A stretch of DNA of 64,000 bases, taken from positions 593,252 through 657,251 of the forward strand of contig CEFQ01000001.1 in NCBI GenBank assembly GCA_900068845.1, written 5' to 3'. The notes under the pieces are model-generated. The model searched no databases. It had not been told where the DNA came from and saw only the letters and a program-made list of their open reading frames with translations. A program made the translations under genes and the position numbers. Shown one piece after another: positions 29,233 through 41,930 of this stretch (position 1 is the stretch's first letter; each line of letters starts with the position of its first letter). The DNA is from Enterobacter ludwigii. Its GTDB lineage: Bacteria; Pseudomonadota; Gammaproteobacteria; Enterobacterales; Enterobacteriaceae.

Positions 29233-29901
29233 ATGATGATTGCTTTCTCTGCACGTCAGCGCATGCATGCGCTGTTTTGGCTATCGCTTTTCCATCTGCT
29301 GGTGATCACCTCCAGTAACTATCTGGTGCAGCTGCCGATTTCGATCTTCGGCTTTCACACCACATGGGGCGCGTTTAGCTTTCCGTTTATTTTCCTCGCC
29401 ACCGATCTGACCGTGCGCATTTTTGGCGCACCGCTAGCCCGTCGCATTATTCTGGCGGTGATGATTCCAGCGCTGGTGATCTCCTACATTGTTTCGTGCG
29501 TGTTTTATCAGGGCGCATGGCAAGGGTGGGCGTCTCTGGAAGAGGTGAATCTGTTTGTTGCGCGTATCGCCTGCGCCAGCTTTATGGCTTATGCGCTGGG
29601 TCAGATTCTCGACGTGCACGTTTTTAACCGTTTGCGCCGTTTATCACAGTGGTGGATTGCCCCGGCAGCAGCGATGTTCCTCGGCAATATCAGCGATACG
29701 CTGGCCTTCTTCTTCATCGCCTTTTACAAGAGTCCAGACCCGTTTATGGCGGCGCATTGGATCGAGATCGCTTTGGTGGATTACAGCTTCAAAGTGCTGA
29801 TCTGCATGATCTTCTTCCTGCCAGCTTACGGCGTGTTACTGAATGCCATGCTGAAGCGATTAGCTGAGCGTTCCGCGCAGCAGCAGATCAATTTCGGCTA
29901 A
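29233..29901 (+). CDS. yhhQ: Queuosine precursor transporter YhhQ
   Basis: Inner-membrane transporter that imports the queuosine precursors queuine family bases (7-cyano- and 7-aminomethyl-7-deazaguanine in E. coli). The 222 residues have about six hydrophobic segments and the family block SFPFIFLATDLTVRIFGAP near residue 50, then GNISDTLAFFFIAF near 156. Two adjacent ATG codons (29233 and 29236) make the exact start uncertain by one codon. Repeat C1 follows at 29910. Confidence 0.93.
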   Translation: MMIAFSARQRMHALFWLSLFHLLVITSSNYLVQLPISIFGFHTTWGAFSFPFIFLATDLTVRIFGAPLARRIILAVMIPALVISYIVSCVFYQGAWQGWASLEEVNLFVARIACASFMAYALGQILDVHVFNRLRRLSQWWIAPAAAMFLGNISDTLAFFFIAFYKSPDPFMAAHWIEIALVDYSFKVLICMIFFLPAYGVLLNAMLKRLAERSAQQQINFG

Positions 29902-29909
29902 TTACACAC

Positions 29910-30033
29910 ATACCCTAAATAATTCAAATTGCAGGAAGGCGGCAAGTGTATTCACCCCAGTCACTTACATAAGTAAGTGACTGGGGTGAATACACGCAGC
30001 CAACGCACTTGCAGCTTGAAGTATGACGGGTAT
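29910..30033. repeat. Family C palindromic element (C1)
   Basis: A 124-bp element with outer ends ATACCC and GGGTAT. At its centre is a perfect 23-bp stem with a 4-base loop (29946-29995). Left-end bases (AATTCAAATTGCAGGAAGGC) and right-end bases (CTTGAAGTATGACGG) recur inverted in C2 at 46390-46584. There is no U-run, so it is not a standard terminator. It lies between the co-directional genes yhhQ and dcrB; the other gap sequence shows no gene. Confidence 0.88.
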
Positions 30034-30141
30034 ACACGAAACGCTACGGCACGCTAAGATTTCCTGACACTCCGGCAGTTGCTTTTGGCTGCCGATTCCG
30101 TTTTGATAACGCCTGACTGGAATCATGTAAAAGGGAAAAGA

Positions 30142-30699
30142 ATGCGTAACGTAGTGAAATATGTGGGTATTGGCCTGTTGGTTATCGGTCTGGCGGCATG
30201 TGACCAGAAGAAAGATGATGCGGCAGCGAACAGCAACGGTGCGAGCGCCAGCCAGTCGGCCCAGACGGTCAATCTGATGGACGGCAAACTGAGCTTCTCA
30301 CTGCCTGCTGGCATGTCTGACAAAAGCGGAAAACTCGGCTCTGAATCTACCAACATGCACGTTTACGCCGACGAAACCGGTCAGCGTGCGATTATTGTGA
30401 TTGCGGGTGATCCTACTAATGAAGCGCTGGATGCGCTGGCACAGCGTCTGGAACAGCAGCAGCGCGGTCGCGATCCACAGCTGCAAGTGGTTGCAAACAA
30501 AGCGGTCACGTTGAAAGACCAGCCAGCACAGCAGCTGGACACGGTGATTTCTGCTAATAATCAGACGTCATGGTCTTCGGTGATTCTGGCGAAAGTGGGC
30601 GGTAAGTTGCTGACGCTGCAAATTACCTTACCAGCGGATAACCAACAGCAAGCGCAGAGCGATGCTGATGGGATTATCAAAAGCATCACCCTGAAATAA
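30142..30699 (+). CDS. dcrB: Lipoprotein DcrB
   Basis: A 185-residue lipoprotein, the E. coli length, with lipobox LAAC and Cys20 as the lipidated residue. E. coli DcrB is needed for adsorption or DNA entry of phages C1 and C6, and links to envelope function. I choose the ATG at 30142 (AAGGG upstream), because it gives a proper lipoprotein signal; the frame opens 21 codons earlier without one. It converges on glgP across repeat A3. In E. coli its neighbours differ on this side. Confidence 0.92.
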   Translation: MRNVVKYVGIGLLVIGLAACDQKKDDAAANSNGASASQSAQTVNLMDGKLSFSLPAGMSDKSGKLGSESTNMHVYADETGQRAIIVIAGDPTNEALDALAQRLEQQQRGRDPQLQVVANKAVTLKDQPAQQLDTVISANNQTSWSSVILAKVGGKLLTLQITLPADNQQQAQSDADGIIKSITLK

Positions 30700-30722
30700 T
30701 CCTTAAAATCTGAACGTTTATC

Positions 30723-30789
30723 GGTCGCCATGAATGGCGACCCTACAAGGGTTCAGTGCAGTTTGGTAGGGTCGCCATTCATGGCGACC
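30723..30789. repeat. Family A palindromic repeat pair (A3)
   Basis: The left arm is GGTCGCCATGAATGGCGACC with flank CTAC. The right arm is its exact inverted partner, with flank GTAGG and stem GGTCGCCATTCATGGCGACC. It lies between the convergent genes dcrB and glgP, one of the joints where gene order departs from E. coli. Confidence 0.9.
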
Positions 30790-30808
30790 TGGTTCTGTAA
30801 GCCCCGCC

Positions 30809-33256
30809 TTACAACCTCACTGGCGAAATGTGCCAGATCTCATCCGCATATTCCTGAATGGTTCGATCCGACGAGAAATAACCCATGTTGGCGATATTCA
30901 GCGCCGCGCTGCGCTGCCACTTATCCGGTTGTCGATAAAGCTTGTCCACCTTGTCCTGCGTATCCACATAGCTGCGATAATCCGCCAGCAGCTGGTAGTG
31001 ATCGCCGAAGTTGACCAAAGCATCAAACAGATTGCGATAGCGCCCGGGCTCCTGCGGACTGAATAGCCCACTGGCGATTTGCGTCAGCGCCTGATGCAAC
31101 TCAGGATCGTCCTCGTAATATTTACGTGGGTTGTAGCCATCGGTGCGCAGTTTCTCCACCTGCGGCGTGGTGTTACCAAAGATAAAGATATTCTCCTTGC
31201 CGACGTGCTCCAGCATCTCCACATTGGCGCCATCCAGCGTGCCGATGGTTAACGCGCCATTCAGTGCAAACTTCATGTTACTGGTGCCCGATGCCTCCGT
31301 GCCGGCGGTAGAGATCTGCTCAGAGAGATCCGCCGCCGGAATAATGATCTGCGCCAGACTCACGCCATAGTTGGGAATGAACACCACCTTGAGCTTGTTT
31401 TTCACCTGCGGATCGTTATTGATCACATTGGCAACATCGTTGATCAAATGAATGATGTGCTTCGCCACGTAATACGCCGATGCGGCCTTGCCGGCGAAAA
31501 TATTGACACGCGGCACCCATTCAGCGGTGGGATCGGCCTTAATGCGGTTGTAGCGCGTAATCACGTGCAGCACGTTCAGCAGCTGACGTTTGTATTCGTG
31601 GATGCGTTTGATCTGCACGTCAAACAGCGCATGCGGATCGAGCACGATATCCAAATTCTTCGCTACCCAATCCGCCAGACGTTTTTTGTTGGCAAACTTG
31701 GCATCGGCGATCTGTTCAATAAATGCCGGATAATCGACTTGCGCCGTCAACTCATTGAGCTGACCGAGATCGGTGCGCCAATTGCGACCAATCGCTTCAT
31801 CCAACACCTCGGACAGCGCCGGGTTGGCCAGCGCCAGCCAGCGACGTGGCGTCACGCCGTTGGTTTTATTACAGAAACGGCCAGGGAACAGGCGCGCGAA
31901 GTCAGCGAACAGCGATTGCACCATCAAATTGGAGTGCAGCTCCGACACGCCATTTACTTTGTGGCTCACCACCACCGCCAGCCACGCCATGCGAATGCGG
32001 CGGCCATCGTTCTCGTCGATGATCGAGATACGCGACATCAGATCCCAATCATCCGGATAGTATTCCTGAATGGTTTTTAGGAAATAATCGTTGATTTCAA
32101 AGATGATGCTGAGATGACGCGGAAGGATCTTACCGATCATGTCCACCGGCCAGCTTTCCAGCGCTTCGGTCATCAGCGTGTGGTTCGTATAGGAGAACAC
32201 CTGGCAGGTCACTTCAAACGCATCGTCCCAGCTGAATTTTTGCTCGTCGATCAGCAAACGCATCAGTTCAGGGATGGCCAGCACCGGATGGGTATCGTTA
32301 AGGTGAATGGCGATTTTGTCGGGCAGATTGTCCCAGGTTTCATGCATCTGCCAGTGGCGATTGAGAATATCCTGTACCGTTGAGGAGACGAGGAAATACT
32401 CCTGACGCAGACGCAGTTCGCGGCCCGAATAGGTTGAATCATCGGGATAGAGCACGCGCGAGACGTTTTCCGAGTGGTTTTTATCTTCTACTGCAGCGAA
32501 GTAATCGCCCTGATTAAACTTACCGAGATTAATTTCGTTACTGGCCTGCGCGCCCCACAGGCGCAGCGTATTGGTGGCGTCGGTATCGAAACCGGGAATG
32601 ATTTGATCGTAAGCCATCGCCACGATCTCCTCGGTTTCCACCCAGCGCACCCGCGCGCCTTCATGCTGTAAACGGCCGCCGAAACGGACTTTGTAGCGCG
32701 TGTTAAAGCGCTGAAATTCCCACGGATTACCGTATTCCAGCCAGTAATCCGGTGATTCGCGTTGCTGGCCGTCGACGATATTCTGCTTAAACATGCCGTA
32801 ATCGTAACGAATGCCATAGCCGCGCCCGGGTAAACCGAGCGTGGCGAGTGAATCGAGGAAGCAGGCGGCTAAACGTCCCAAACCGCCGTTGCCGAGGCCA
32901 GGATCGTTCTCCTCTTCCATCAGTTCGCTGAGATCGAGGCCCATCTCGTCCAGTGCCTGATTGAGATCGTCGTAAATGCCCATCGCCAGCAAGGCATTAC
33001 CCAGCGTGCGGCCCATCAGGAATTCCATCGACAGATAGTAAACCTGCCGCACATCCTGTGAGAGCTGTGCGCGGCTGGAGCGCAGCCAGCGTTCCACCAT
33101 ACGATCTCGCACCGCCAACAGCGCGGCATTGAGCCACTCATGCTTATTTGCGATCGAGGGATCTTTACCAATAGTAAACATCAGCTTATAGGCGATTGAG
33201 TGCTTTAGCGCATCAACCGTCAGCGTGGGTGAGGCATAGGTGAAAGGTGCATTCAT
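30809..33256 (-). CDS. glgP: Glycogen phosphorylase GlgP
   Basis: Releases glucose-1-phosphate from glycogen ends with phosphate, using pyridoxal phosphate. The 815 residues match E. coli GlgP in length. The PLP lysine is in [20 protein letters not shown] near residue 660; other blocks are [20 protein letters not shown] near 122 and [14 protein letters not shown] near 323. It is the last gene of glgBXCAP, 21 bp after glgA. Confidence 0.97.
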   Translation of the reverse strand: MNAPFTYASPTLTVDALKHSIAYKLMFTIGKDPSIANKHEWLNAALLAVRDRMVERWLRSSRAQLSQDVRQVYYLSMEFLMGRTLGNALLAMGIYDDLNQALDEMGLDLSELMEEENDPGLGNGGLGRLAACFLDSLATLGLPGRGYGIRYDYGMFKQNIVDGQQRESPDYWLEYGNPWEFQRFNTRYKVRFGGRLQHEGARVRWVETEEIVAMAYDQIIPGFDTDATNTLRLWGAQASNEINLGKFNQGDYFAAVEDKNHSENVSRVLYPDDSTYSGRELRLRQEYFLVSSTVQDILNRHWQMHETWDNLPDKIAIHLNDTHPVLAIPELMRLLIDEQKFSWDDAFEVTCQVFSYTNHTLMTEALESWPVDMIGKILPRHLSIIFEINDYFLKTIQEYYPDDWDLMSRISIIDENDGRRIRMAWLAVVVSHKVNGVSELHSNLMVQSLFADFARLFPGRFCNKTNGVTPRRWLALANPALSEVLDEAIGRNWRTDLGQLNELTAQVDYPAFIEQIADAKFANKKRLADWVAKNLDIVLDPHALFDVQIKRIHEYKRQLLNVLHVITRYNRIKADPTAEWVPRVNIFAGKAASAYYVAKHIIHLINDVANVINNDPQVKNKLKVVFIPNYGVSLAQIIIPAADLSEQISTAGTEASGTSNMKFALNGALTIGTLDGANVEMLEHVGKENIFIFGNTTPQVEKLRTDGYNPRKYYEDDPELHQALTQIASGLFSPQEPGRYRNLFDALVNFGDHYQLLADYRSYVDTQDKVDKLYRQPDKWQRSAALNIANMGYFSSDRTIQEYADEIWHISPVRL

Positions 33257-33277
33257 ATCAAGTATCCCAATCTCTCA

Positions 33278-34711
33278 TTACAGCAAACGTTGATAAAGAT
33301 CGCGGTAGGCTTGTGCCGCCACCTGCCAACTAAAATCCATCCCCATCGCCTGGCGCTGGACGTAACGCCAGAGTGCAGGACGAGACCACAGAACAAATGC
33401 ACGCCGAATCGCCCGCAGCAGCGACCAGGCATTACTGTCTTCAAAGGTAAAGCCGCTGGCGACGCCGTCTGCCAGGTTCTCCAGCGAACTGTCTTGCACC
33501 GTATCCGCCAGCCCACCGGTGCGACGTACCAGCGGCAACGTGCCATATTTCAAACCGTATAGCTGCGTTAAGCCACACGGCTCAAAGCGGCTCGGCACCA
33601 TAATGACATCCGCACCGCCAACAATACGGTGCGAGAAAGCTTCGTGATAACCAATCTGCACGCCAACGCGGCCCGGATGCTCTGCCGCCGCGGCGAGGAA
33701 ACCTTGCTGCAGCTCTGCGTCTCCCTGACCAAGCAGCACCAGTTGGCCGCCTTGGGCCAGCAAGCCCGGCAGCGCTTCCAGCACTAAATCCAGCCCTTTC
33801 TGTTTAGTCAAACGGCTGATGACACAGAACACTGGCGCTTTGTCATCCACCTTCAGACCCATAGCAATCTGTAGCTGGCGCTTGTTCTCGGCTTTGCTCT
33901 CCAGCGTTTCACTGTCGTAGCGCGCGGTGAGCAACAAGTCATGCGCCGGATCCCAAATCCCCGGGTCGACGCCATTCAGAATGCCGCTCAGCCGCCCTTC
34001 ACGCAGCCGCTGTTCAAGCAGGGATTCCATGCCGTAACCAAATTCTGGTCGGGTAATTTCCAGCGCGTAAGTGGGGCTGACCGCCGTAATATGATCGGCA
34101 TAAAATAGCCCCGCCTTGAGGTAGGAAATCTGCCCGAAGAACTCCAGGCCATGCATATCAAAGTAGGCGCGAGGAATCTGAATCTCATCCAGATGGCGCG
34201 CAGAAAACAGCCCCTGGTACGCCAGATTGTGCACCGTAAACACCGTTTTCGCCGGGCCTCCGCGCGCGGCAATGTAGGCGCAGGTTAAGCCGGCGTGCCA
34301 GTCATGCGCGTGCACGATATCGGGCTGCCAGTTCATATCCAATCCGCTGGCAATCTCCGCGCCCATCCAGCCGAGCAGCGCAAAGCGCAGGTAATTATCG
34401 ACATAAGCAAATTGCGATGTGTCGTGATAAGGACTGCCGGGACGTTCATACAATCCCGGCGCATCAATTAAATAAATACCAACGCCGTTGAATTGTCCAA
34501 AAAGTAAACGAACCGGCCCGGCAAAAGTTTGTAGCTCCGCCACAATTTCAGTATCAGGAATCCCTTTACGCAGATCCGGATAGGCGGGAATCAGCACCCG
34601 CGCATCCGCACCTTCGGCTATTTGCGCCTGTGGTAATGCACCGACCACATCAGCCAATCCGCCCGTTTTTAACAGCGGGAAAAGCTCTGAACAGACATGT
34701 AAAACCAGCAT
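33278..34711 (-). CDS. glgA: Glycogen synthase GlgA
   Basis: Transfers glucose from ADP-glucose to growing glycogen chains. The 477 residues have the ADP-glucose motif [13 protein letters not shown] at residue 15, HAHDWHAGL near 160, and the GT-B C-terminal motif [20 protein letters not shown] near 377. The length is that of the E. coli enzyme. It is the fourth gene of the operon, 59 bp after glgC. Confidence 0.97.
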   Translation of the reverse strand: MLVLHVCSELFPLLKTGGLADVVGALPQAQIAEGADARVLIPAYPDLRKGIPDTEIVAELQTFAGPVRLLFGQFNGVGIYLIDAPGLYERPGSPYHDTSQFAYVDNYLRFALLGWMGAEIASGLDMNWQPDIVHAHDWHAGLTCAYIAARGGPAKTVFTVHNLAYQGLFSARHLDEIQIPRAYFDMHGLEFFGQISYLKAGLFYADHITAVSPTYALEITRPEFGYGMESLLEQRLREGRLSGILNGVDPGIWDPAHDLLLTARYDSETLESKAENKRQLQIAMGLKVDDKAPVFCVISRLTKQKGLDLVLEALPGLLAQGGQLVLLGQGDAELQQGFLAAAAEHPGRVGVQIGYHEAFSHRIVGGADVIMVPSRFEPCGLTQLYGLKYGTLPLVRRTGGLADTVQDSSLENLADGVASGFTFEDSNAWSLLRAIRRAFVLWSRPALWRYVQRQAMGMDFSWQVAAQAYRDLYQRLL

Positions 34712-34770
34712 CCTGAACCCCTATTGTTATCGCATGCGTTCCACGCGGCAATTTTCTCTATGCTCTTTCG

Positions 34771-36066
34771 TTACTTACTGACCGCTCCGGCCAATTTGGC
34801 CAACATGGCGCGCGTCACCAGTACGATGCCCTCTTCTGAACGGTAAAAACGTCGGCTGTCTTCATCAGGGTTTTCGCCAATGACCATGCCTTCTGGCAAT
34901 TCGCAGGCGCGATCGATCACGCAGCGACGCAGACGACAAGATCGGCCAACCACTACGTCGGGCAGCAGCACTGCAGAATCAATATTGCAAAACGAGTTAA
35001 TGCGGATACGTGGGAATAGCACCGAATTCACCACCACCGAGCCCGAGATGATGCAGCCGCCAGAGACCAGCGAATTCATCGTCATGCCGTGGCTGCCGGA
35101 ACGATCCTGCACAAATTTCGCCGGTGGTAACGGCTCCATATGGGTGCGAATCGGCCAGCTGTGGTCGTACATATCCAATTCGGGCGTTACCGAGGCTAAA
35201 TCGAGATTGGCGCGCCAGTAAGCCTCCAGCGTCCCGACGTCGCGCCAGTATGGCTCAGCGTTCTCGTCGATCTGCACGCAAGATAACGTGAAGGAGTGCG
35301 CGTACGCCTCGCCGCTAGCGACGATTTTTGGCAGCAAATCTTTACCGAAATCATGACTTGAATCAGCCACTTGCAGATCTTCTTCCAGCAGTTGATAAAG
35401 ATAATCGGCGTTAAACACATAAATGCCCATGCTGGCCAGCGCTCGGCTGTCGTCACCCGGCATTGACGGCGGTTTCGGCGGCTTTTCGACAAAATCGATC
35501 ACGTTGTTTTCGGCATCAACCGCCATTACACCAAATGCGGTGGCTTCGGCTAACGGCACCGGCAAGCAGGCGATGGTGCATTTGGCACCGCGATCGACGT
35601 GGTCGAGCAGCATGCGCGAGTAGTCCATTTTATAGATATGATCCCCGGCGAGAATCACGATGTACTGCGCGTTGTAGCGGCGAATGATGTCGAGGTTTTG
35701 CGTCACCGCATCGGCGGTACCGCGATACCAATGTTCGGTGGCGGCGCGCTGCTGCGCCGGCAGCAGATCGACAAATTCGTTCATCTCCTCGTTGAACAGC
35801 GACCAGCCACGCTGAATGTGCTGCACCAGCGTATGTGACTGATATTGGGTGATCACCCCGATGCGCCGTATGCCCGAGTTGATGCAGTTGGACAGCGCAA
35901 AGTCGATGATGCGGAACTTGCCACCGAAGTGCACGGCAGGTTTGGCGCGTTTCGCGGTGAGATCTTTCAGACGCGTACCGCGCCCGCCAGCAAGGATCAA
36001 GGCAACCGTTTGTGTAGGGAGCTGGCGCGCCAGCATCAGATGATCTGTTCTATCTAATTTAACCAT
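34771..36066 (-). CDS. glgC: Glucose-1-phosphate adenylyltransferase GlgC
   Basis: Makes ADP-glucose from glucose-1-phosphate and ATP, the controlled step of glycogen synthesis. The 431 residues have the nucleotidyltransferase motif [13 protein letters not shown] near residue 25, [15 protein letters not shown] near 46, FVEKPPKPP near 194, and a C-terminal left-handed beta helix. In E. coli CsrA represses the glgC message; I did not identify CsrA sites here. It follows glgX after 10 bp. Confidence 0.97.
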   Translation of the reverse strand: MVKLDRTDHLMLARQLPTQTVALILAGGRGTRLKDLTAKRAKPAVHFGGKFRIIDFALSNCINSGIRRIGVITQYQSHTLVQHIQRGWSLFNEEMNEFVDLLPAQQRAATEHWYRGTADAVTQNLDIIRRYNAQYIVILAGDHIYKMDYSRMLLDHVDRGAKCTIACLPVPLAEATAFGVMAVDAENNVIDFVEKPPKPPSMPGDDSRALASMGIYVFNADYLYQLLEEDLQVADSSHDFGKDLLPKIVASGEAYAHSFTLSCVQIDENAEPYWRDVGTLEAYWRANLDLASVTPELDMYDHSWPIRTHMEPLPPAKFVQDRSGSHGMTMNSLVSGGCIISGSVVVNSVLFPRIRINSFCNIDSAVLLPDVVVGRSCRLRRCVIDRACELPEGMVIGENPDEDSRRFYRSEEGIVLVTRAMLAKLAGAVSK

Positions 36067-36076
36067 GTCTGACTCC

Positions 36077-38056
36077 TTATGATTGCTTTAGGAACACGCA
36101 CACACCGTGTGCGGGACCGTGCCAGACAGTTGTATGAATGGGGTTATCTTCCCCGGCGAAAGGAGGAATGGCATGCCACTCTCCGTCTGGTAAGGCGATA
36201 TCACTCACCGATTCCGTGGCGTTTATTGTTATTAACCAGCGGCCGGAGAGCAGGATCTGCATTCTGTGCGTCCCCTGTTCCCACTGCTCTTTCTCCAGTG
36301 GTTTGCCGCTGGCATTGAACCACTGCACATTGCCGTCGCCTTCCTGCCACCAGCCATCCAGCGTCAACGCAGGAATGCGCTGGCGCAGGTGGATTAATGC
36401 GGCAGTGAAGTCGACCAGCCCAAAATCATCTTGTTGCCAGTCGAGCCAGGTGAGCGGATTGTCCTGGCAATAAGCGTTGTTATTACCGTGCTGACTGTGA
36501 CCCCGCTCGTCACCTGCCAGCAGCATCGGCGTGCCTTGCGCCAACAGCAGCGTGGTGAGCAAGCCATGCACGCTGCGCCGCCGCCGTTCGACAATATCGA
36601 AATGGACCTGCAGCCCTTCTTTGCCGTGGTTATGGCTGAAGTTGTTGCTGCTGCCATCACGGTTGTCTTCGCCGTTGGCCTGATTGTGTTTGTTGTTGAA
36701 GCTCACCACATCACGCAGCGTGAAGCCGTCGTGAGCAGTGATCAGATTAATGCTGGCGTGCGGCAAACGCGCCTCACGCTGAAATACGTCGCTGGATGCC
36801 GCAAAACGACGGGCAAAATCGCCGTTATTCAGCTGGCCATGGAGCCAGTAACGGCGCGCCACATCGCGAAAATGGTCGTTCCACTCGGCGAAGTCGGACG
36901 GGAAATTGCCAACCTGATAACCGCCAGGCCCGATATCCCACGGCTCCGCAATCAACTTCACCTGTGAGAGCAGCGGACAGGCTTTGATGGCGGCAAACAG
37001 CGGCGCATCCTGTTGAAATTCCGGCGTGCGGCCTAATACGCTGGCAAGATCGAAACGGAAGCCATCAATGTGGCACGCACGAACCCAATAGCGCAGCGCC
37101 TCTAGTACCCATTCCATCACCTGCGGATGGCTGAGATTTAGCGTGTTGCCGCAGCCGGTCCAGTTTTGATAATCGCCGTTGCCATCGAGCCAGTAATAAC
37201 TGGCGTTATCCACGCCGCGCTGTGAAATCGTCGGCCCTATCTCTTCCAGTTCGGCGGTGTGGTTGAACACCACATCCAGAATCACTTCAATGCCCGCCGC
37301 ATGCAGCACTTTTACCGCCTGCTGAAACTCCTGCAGCGGCGATAAACCGTTTTCACCCGACGCGTAACGAGCATCGACCGCCCACAGGGCAAACGGGTTG
37401 TAGCCCCAGTAATTACTCAACCCCAGACGGCGTAAACGCGGTTCGCTGGTGAACTGGGCAATCGGCAACAGCTCCAGCGCGGTGATGCCAAGATGGCGCA
37501 GATACTTCACCATAGCAGGATGACCCAGCGCCGCATAAGTGCCACGCAGCCTTTCCGGAATTTCCGGATGCTGCATCGTTAATCCGCGCACGTGCGCTTC
37601 ATAAATCACCGTGTTGCCCCACGGCGTACGCGGCGCCTGATCGTCTTCCCAGGCGAAATCTTCAGCAATCACCAGCGATTTCGGCGCGATGGCGGCGTTA
37701 TCCCGCGCATCGGGTTCACGCTCGCCGCCGTGAAAACGTGCGTCATCCGTTACCTCACCCGTAACGGCTTTAGCGCAGGGATCGACCAGCAGCTTGGCAG
37801 GATTGAACCGATGTCCCTGCTGCGGTGCCCACGGGCCATGCACGCGATAGCCGTAGCGCTGGCCGGGCTTCAGTGCGGGAAAATAGCCGTGCCAGATATC
37901 ACCGCTGCGCGCGGGCAGCGCAAAACGGCGCTCCGCACCGTGCGCATCAAACAGGCACAGTTCAACACGCTCGGCGTGCTGGGAAAACAGCGTGAAATTG
38001 ACGCCGTGCCCATCGTAATGCGCACCTAACGGTTTCGGCTGTCCCTGCTCCAGCAT
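36077..38056 (-). CDS. glgX: Glycogen debranching enzyme GlgX
   Basis: Hydrolyses alpha-1,6 branches of phosphorylase-trimmed glycogen. It is a GH13 enzyme of 659 residues with the N-terminal CBM48-like region ([20 protein letters not shown]), [21 protein letters not shown] (catalytic Asp) and [16 protein letters not shown] (acid/base Glu). I choose the ATG at 38054-38056, which overlaps the glgB stop as TGATG and has GGGAG eight bases upstream. A start eight codons earlier, inside glgB, is less likely. Confidence 0.94.
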   Translation of the reverse strand: MLEQGQPKPLGAHYDGHGVNFTLFSQHAERVELCLFDAHGAERRFALPARSGDIWHGYFPALKPGQRYGYRVHGPWAPQQGHRFNPAKLLVDPCAKAVTGEVTDDARFHGGEREPDARDNAAIAPKSLVIAEDFAWEDDQAPRTPWGNTVIYEAHVRGLTMQHPEIPERLRGTYAALGHPAMVKYLRHLGITALELLPIAQFTSEPRLRRLGLSNYWGYNPFALWAVDARYASGENGLSPLQEFQQAVKVLHAAGIEVILDVVFNHTAELEEIGPTISQRGVDNASYYWLDGNGDYQNWTGCGNTLNLSHPQVMEWVLEALRYWVRACHIDGFRFDLASVLGRTPEFQQDAPLFAAIKACPLLSQVKLIAEPWDIGPGGYQVGNFPSDFAEWNDHFRDVARRYWLHGQLNNGDFARRFAASSDVFQREARLPHASINLITAHDGFTLRDVVSFNNKHNQANGEDNRDGSSNNFSHNHGKEGLQVHFDIVERRRRSVHGLLTTLLLAQGTPMLLAGDERGHSQHGNNNAYCQDNPLTWLDWQQDDFGLVDFTAALIHLRQRIPALTLDGWWQEGDGNVQWFNASGKPLEKEQWEQGTHRMQILLSGRWLITINATESVSDIALPDGEWHAIPPFAGEDNPIHTTVWHGPAHGVCVFLKQS

Positions 38057-40242
38057 CAGTCGCTCTCCCGCACCAGCCAAAGTGTTGCCAGCGGCGGTAA
38101 GGTCAAGCTCAGCGACTGCGACCGACCGTGACTTTCAATTTCATCGGTATGTACCACGCCGTGATTACGCGTATCGCTGCCGTGATAATCGTGTTGGTCG
38201 GTATTCATTATCTCGCGCCAGCCGCCACGCTGATTTACCCCAAAGCGATAGTTGTGACGCGCCACCGGCGTAAAGTTACTGACCACGATGATTTCATTGC
38301 CGTCGCGATCGCGGCGCACAAAGACAAACACCGAGTTCTCATGATCATCGACCACCAACCACTCAAAACCTTGCCCATCAAAATCGAGCTGATGCAGCGG
38401 CGCATAGTGGCGATAGGTGTGGTTAAGATCGCGTACCAGACGCTGCACGCCGTTGTGCCAGTTATCCTCACCTTCCAGCAGATGCCAGTCGAGGCTGCTG
38501 TCGTGATTCCACTCGCGCCCTTGCGCAAACTCGTTGCCCATAAACTGCAGCTTCTTGCCGGGGAAACCCCACATCCAGCCGTAATAGGCACGCAGGTTAG
38601 CGAACTTCTGCCAGGCATCGCCCGGCATGCGATCGAGGATCGAGCGCTTGCCGTGCACCACTTCGTCATGCGACAGCGGCAGCACAAAGTTTTCGGTGTA
38701 GTTGTAGAGCATGCCGAAGGTCATCAGCTGGTGATGGTAGCGGCGATGCACCGGATCGAGCTTCATGTAATCCAGCGTGTCGTGCATCCAGCCGAGGTTC
38801 CATTTGAACCAAAAGCCGAGGCCGCCATCCTCAGAGGGACGCGTCACGCCAGGATAATCGGTGGATTCTTCCGCCACCGTGACGCTGCCCGGCGCGGCGT
38901 GGCCCAGTACGCGGTTGGTATGGCGCAGGAATGAAATCGCTTCGAGATTTTCTCGCCCACCAAATTGATTGGGTACCCATTCGCCTTCGGCGCGACTGTA
39001 GTCGCGGTAGATCATCGAGGCCACCGCATCCACACGTAATCCATCAATGCCGAAGCGCTCCATCCAATATAAGGCATTGCCGGAAAGGTAATTGCTCACC
39101 TCGCGGCGACCAAAGTTGTAGATCAGCGTGTTCCAGTCCTGATGAAAACCTTCGCGTGGATCGCTGTGTTCATACAGCTCGGTACCGTCAAACTTCGCCA
39201 GGCCAAAGTCATCGCTGGGGAAGTGGCCCGGCACCCAATCAAGTAGCACGTTGATGCCGGCGTCATGCGCAGCCGCAACAAAATGGCGAAACTCATCGCG
39301 CGTACCGAAACGGCGCGTGGGCGCATACATGCCAAGCGGCTGATAGCCCCAGCTGCCGTCGAACGGATGTTCGTTAATCGGCATCAGTTCGATATGGGTG
39401 AAGCCCATCTCTTTGACGTAAGGGATGAGCTGTTCGGCCAGCTCCTTGTAACTTAACCAGAAGTTGTCATCGGTATGACGGCGCCATGAACCCAGATGGA
39501 CTTCGTAAATAGAAATTGGCTGGTCAAAGCCATTGGCGGCTTTGCGCTGCGGCTGCATTTCGGTTTTCGGCGGTAGACCACAGATCATCGACGCCGTTTG
39601 CGGCCGCATCTGTGCTTCGAAGGCAAAAGGATCGGCTTTGATGCGCATCTGACCGCTATTATCAACGATTTCAAATTTGTACAGCTGGCCATTTACCGCG
39701 CCCGGAACAAACAGTTCCCAGACTCCGAGTTCGCGCCGAAAGCGCATCGGATGGCGGCGGCCATCCCAGAAATTGAACTCGCCCACCACCGATACGCGCC
39801 GCGCATTCGGTGCCCAAACGGCAAAGCGCGTGCCATGCACGCCATCAATGGTGGTGCCGTGCGCGCCAAGGGTTTCGTAAGGACGCAGGTGCGTACCTTC
39901 GCCCAGCAGCCAGGCATCCATCTCTGCCAGCAGCGGGCCAAAGCGATAGGCATCATCAATCAGGTTTTGCTGGCCGTGCCAATTTACCGCCAGCTGATAG
40001 CTGAACAGGTTTTTACGGCGTGGGATCACGCCACAAAAAAATCCACGCGAGTCGAGGCAGGTAAGCTGGGCGCATTTGCGTCCCGTGTTGGTTTCAATCA
40101 CCCATACATCTGAGGCATCGGGCAGCAGCGCGCGAACTTCAAGGCCTGCGGCTGTTTGGTGCATCCCCAGTAATGAAAAGGGATCGGCGTAATTCCCGGC
40201 AAAAAGGGCATTGATCGCCTGGCGATCGGGAAGCTCTGACAT
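38056..40242 (-). CDS. glgB: 1,4-alpha-glucan branching enzyme GlgB
   Basis: Introduces alpha-1,6 branches into glycogen. The 728 residues equal the E. coli length. It has N-terminal domains (N1 and CBM48 to about residue 220), then the GH13 barrel with [28 protein letters not shown] (nucleophile Asp), VAEEST (Glu) and [14 protein letters not shown]. It is the first gene of glgBXCAP, and the end overlaps glgX. Confidence 0.97.
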   Translation of the reverse strand: MSELPDRQAINALFAGNYADPFSLLGMHQTAAGLEVRALLPDASDVWVIETNTGRKCAQLTCLDSRGFFCGVIPRRKNLFSYQLAVNWHGQQNLIDDAYRFGPLLAEMDAWLLGEGTHLRPYETLGAHGTTIDGVHGTRFAVWAPNARRVSVVGEFNFWDGRRHPMRFRRELGVWELFVPGAVNGQLYKFEIVDNSGQMRIKADPFAFEAQMRPQTASMICGLPPKTEMQPQRKAANGFDQPISIYEVHLGSWRRHTDDNFWLSYKELAEQLIPYVKEMGFTHIELMPINEHPFDGSWGYQPLGMYAPTRRFGTRDEFRHFVAAAHDAGINVLLDWVPGHFPSDDFGLAKFDGTELYEHSDPREGFHQDWNTLIYNFGRREVSNYLSGNALYWMERFGIDGLRVDAVASMIYRDYSRAEGEWVPNQFGGRENLEAISFLRHTNRVLGHAAPGSVTVAEESTDYPGVTRPSEDGGLGFWFKWNLGWMHDTLDYMKLDPVHRRYHHQLMTFGMLYNYTENFVLPLSHDEVVHGKRSILDRMPGDAWQKFANLRAYYGWMWGFPGKKLQFMGNEFAQGREWNHDSSLDWHLLEGEDNWHNGVQRLVRDLNHTYRHYAPLHQLDFDGQGFEWLVVDDHENSVFVFVRRDRDGNEIIVVSNFTPVARHNYRFGVNQRGGWREIMNTDQHDYHGSDTRNHGVVHTDEIESHGRSQSLSLTLPPLATLWLVRESD

Positions 40243-40552
40243 GACTTTCTTCCTATGATTTTGCGCAGGCGACCAGAGTCGGCAGGATTATCGCCTCGGG
40301 TGCGCTGCTTTTCATTGAGCCATAGGTACACCGCGAGGACACAACCGTCCGTGGGAAAGATCTTCACCGTGTACAACAACCATTCAATTCGAAAAAACGA
40401 AAACAGTTAACAACCGGCACATCTCTGTTAAATCATAGCTTGGGGATGGCAGAAGCCATGGAGGATCGTGAAATATTGTTGTCGGGCGAGCAAAAAAGGG
40501 AAGCGGATCACTTGTCAGGCGCAATTTGCATAATTTTTTGCAGCCTGGATAA
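40243..40552. other. glgB leader and asd-glgB gap, no gene
   Basis: About 310 bp between the asd terminator and glgB. The minus-strand region 40243-40420 should carry the glg promoter and leader. Several A/T runs are visible, but I can support no specific operator, ORF or repeat. Confidence 0.4.
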
Positions 40553-40580
40553 CTAAAAAAAGGCCGGGAAACCCCGGCCT
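40553..40580 (-). terminator. asd terminator
   Basis: On the minus strand the stem AGGCCGGGG/CCCGGCCT type hairpin (40561-40580) is followed by seven or more U residues (A-run 40554-40561 on the plus strand). It lies 20 bp after the asd stop and separates asd from glgB. Confidence 0.9.
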
Positions 40581-40599
40581 GTCTGGTTTACCGCTGCGC

Positions 40600-41709
40600 T
40601 TAGTCGATCAACAAACGCAGCATGCGACGCAACGGTTCAGCGGCGCCCCACAATAACTGATCGCCCACGGTGAAGGCAGAAAGGTATTCCGGCCCCATGT
40701 TCAGTTTGCGCAGGCGACCCACTGGCGTAGTCAGCGTGCCAGTGACGGCGGCTGGCGTCAGTTCACGCATAGTGATTTCACGGTCGTTTGGCACCACTTT
40801 CACCCACTCATTGTGGGAAGCCAGCAGCTGTTCGATTTCGCTTAGCGGCAGATCTTTTTTCAGCTTGAGGGTGAAGGCCTGGCTGTGGCAGCGCAGGGCG
40901 CCAACACGCACACACAAGCCATCAACCGGAATCACATTGCTGGTACGCAGAATCTTGTTGGTTTCCGCCTGGCCCTTCCACTCTTCGCGGCTCTGGCCGT
41001 TATCCAGCTGTTTGTCGATCCACGGAATCAGGCTGCCCGCCAGGGGTACGCCGAAGTTGTCGGTTGGCAAGGTGCCAGAGCGGGTGAAATCGGTGACGCT
41101 GCGTTCGATATCCAGAATGGCGGAAGCTGGGTTCTGCAGCGAGTTGGCCACGTGGTCATGCAGCATGCCCATCTGCGTCAGCAATTCACGCATATGGCGC
41201 GCACCGCCGCCCGATGCCGCCTGATAAGTGGCAACCGACGCCCACTCAACCAGATCGTTGGCAAACAGGCCACCCAGTGACATCAACATCAGACTCACGG
41301 TGCAGTTGCCGCCGACGAAGGTTTTGATGCCGTTGTCGAGGCCCTGACGAATCACATGATGGTTAACCGGATCGAGAATGATGATCGCGTCATCTTTCAT
41401 GCGCAGCGTGGAAGCCGCATCAATCCAGTAACCCTGCCAGCCGCTTTCGCGCAGCTTCGGATAGACTTCACTGGTGTAATCGCCGCCCTGGCAGGTGATA
41501 ATAATATCCAGCGCCTTCAGCGCCTCGATATCAAAAGCATCCTGCAGCGCACCGGTCGACTTACCGCCGAACGTCGGCGCCGCCTGACCAAGCTGTGACG
41601 TGGAGAAAAAGACCGGATTGATGACATCAAAATCGCGTTCTTCGCTCATACGTGACATCAGCACTGAGCCGACCATGCCACGCCAACCAATAAAACCTAC
41701 ATTCTTCAT
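40600..41709 (-). CDS. asd: Aspartate-semialdehyde dehydrogenase Asd
   Basis: Reduces aspartyl phosphate to aspartate semialdehyde with NADPH, the branch point to lysine, diaminopimelate, methionine and threonine. The 369 residues have [17 protein letters not shown] at the N-terminus (NADP loop) and the catalytic Cys136 in [17 protein letters not shown]. The ATG at 41707-41709 fits the E. coli length (367); the frame is open 66 codons upstream without homology. Adjacent to glgB as in E. coli, it is divergent from yhgN. Confidence 0.97.
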   Translation of the reverse strand: MKNVGFIGWRGMVGSVLMSRMSEERDFDVINPVFFSTSQLGQAAPTFGGKSTGALQDAFDIEALKALDIIITCQGGDYTSEVYPKLRESGWQGYWIDAASTLRMKDDAIIILDPVNHHVIRQGLDNGIKTFVGGNCTVSLMLMSLGGLFANDLVEWASVATYQAASGGGARHMRELLTQMGMLHDHVANSLQNPASAILDIERSVTDFTRSGTLPTDNFGVPLAGSLIPWIDKQLDNGQSREEWKGQAETNKILRTSNVIPVDGLCVRVGALRCHSQAFTLKLKKDLPLSEIEQLLASHNEWVKVVPNDREITMRELTPAAVTGTLTTPVGRLRKLNMGPEYLSAFTVGDQLLWGAAEPLRRMLRLLID

Positions 41710-41930
41710 TTTCTGTCCGTCTCGGGTGTTCTCGAAGGAAGCCCTAAGTGGTGCGAGGAAAAGACGGGCCGGATAATCCTGCCCGTCTGCGTAATAATCA
41801 GGTTTACCTATGACCGTCAACTCTACAAAATGCAGCACTTCTGGCAAGTGAATTAATTCGATTGCGCTAACTTTTTCAGCAGTACAACTAATAATGGCCT
41901 CGGCCAAATGGATAGGATGGTTTACCTGAC

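Noticed and set aside
29946..29995. Perfect 23-bp stem considered as a terminator of yhhQ
   Set aside because: No U-run on either side, and the whole structure is part of an element with a second copy at 46390.
38128..38934. A 268-codon plus-strand frame inside glgB
   Set aside because: Shadow of a conserved branching enzyme gene; no independent start signals or recognisable domain.
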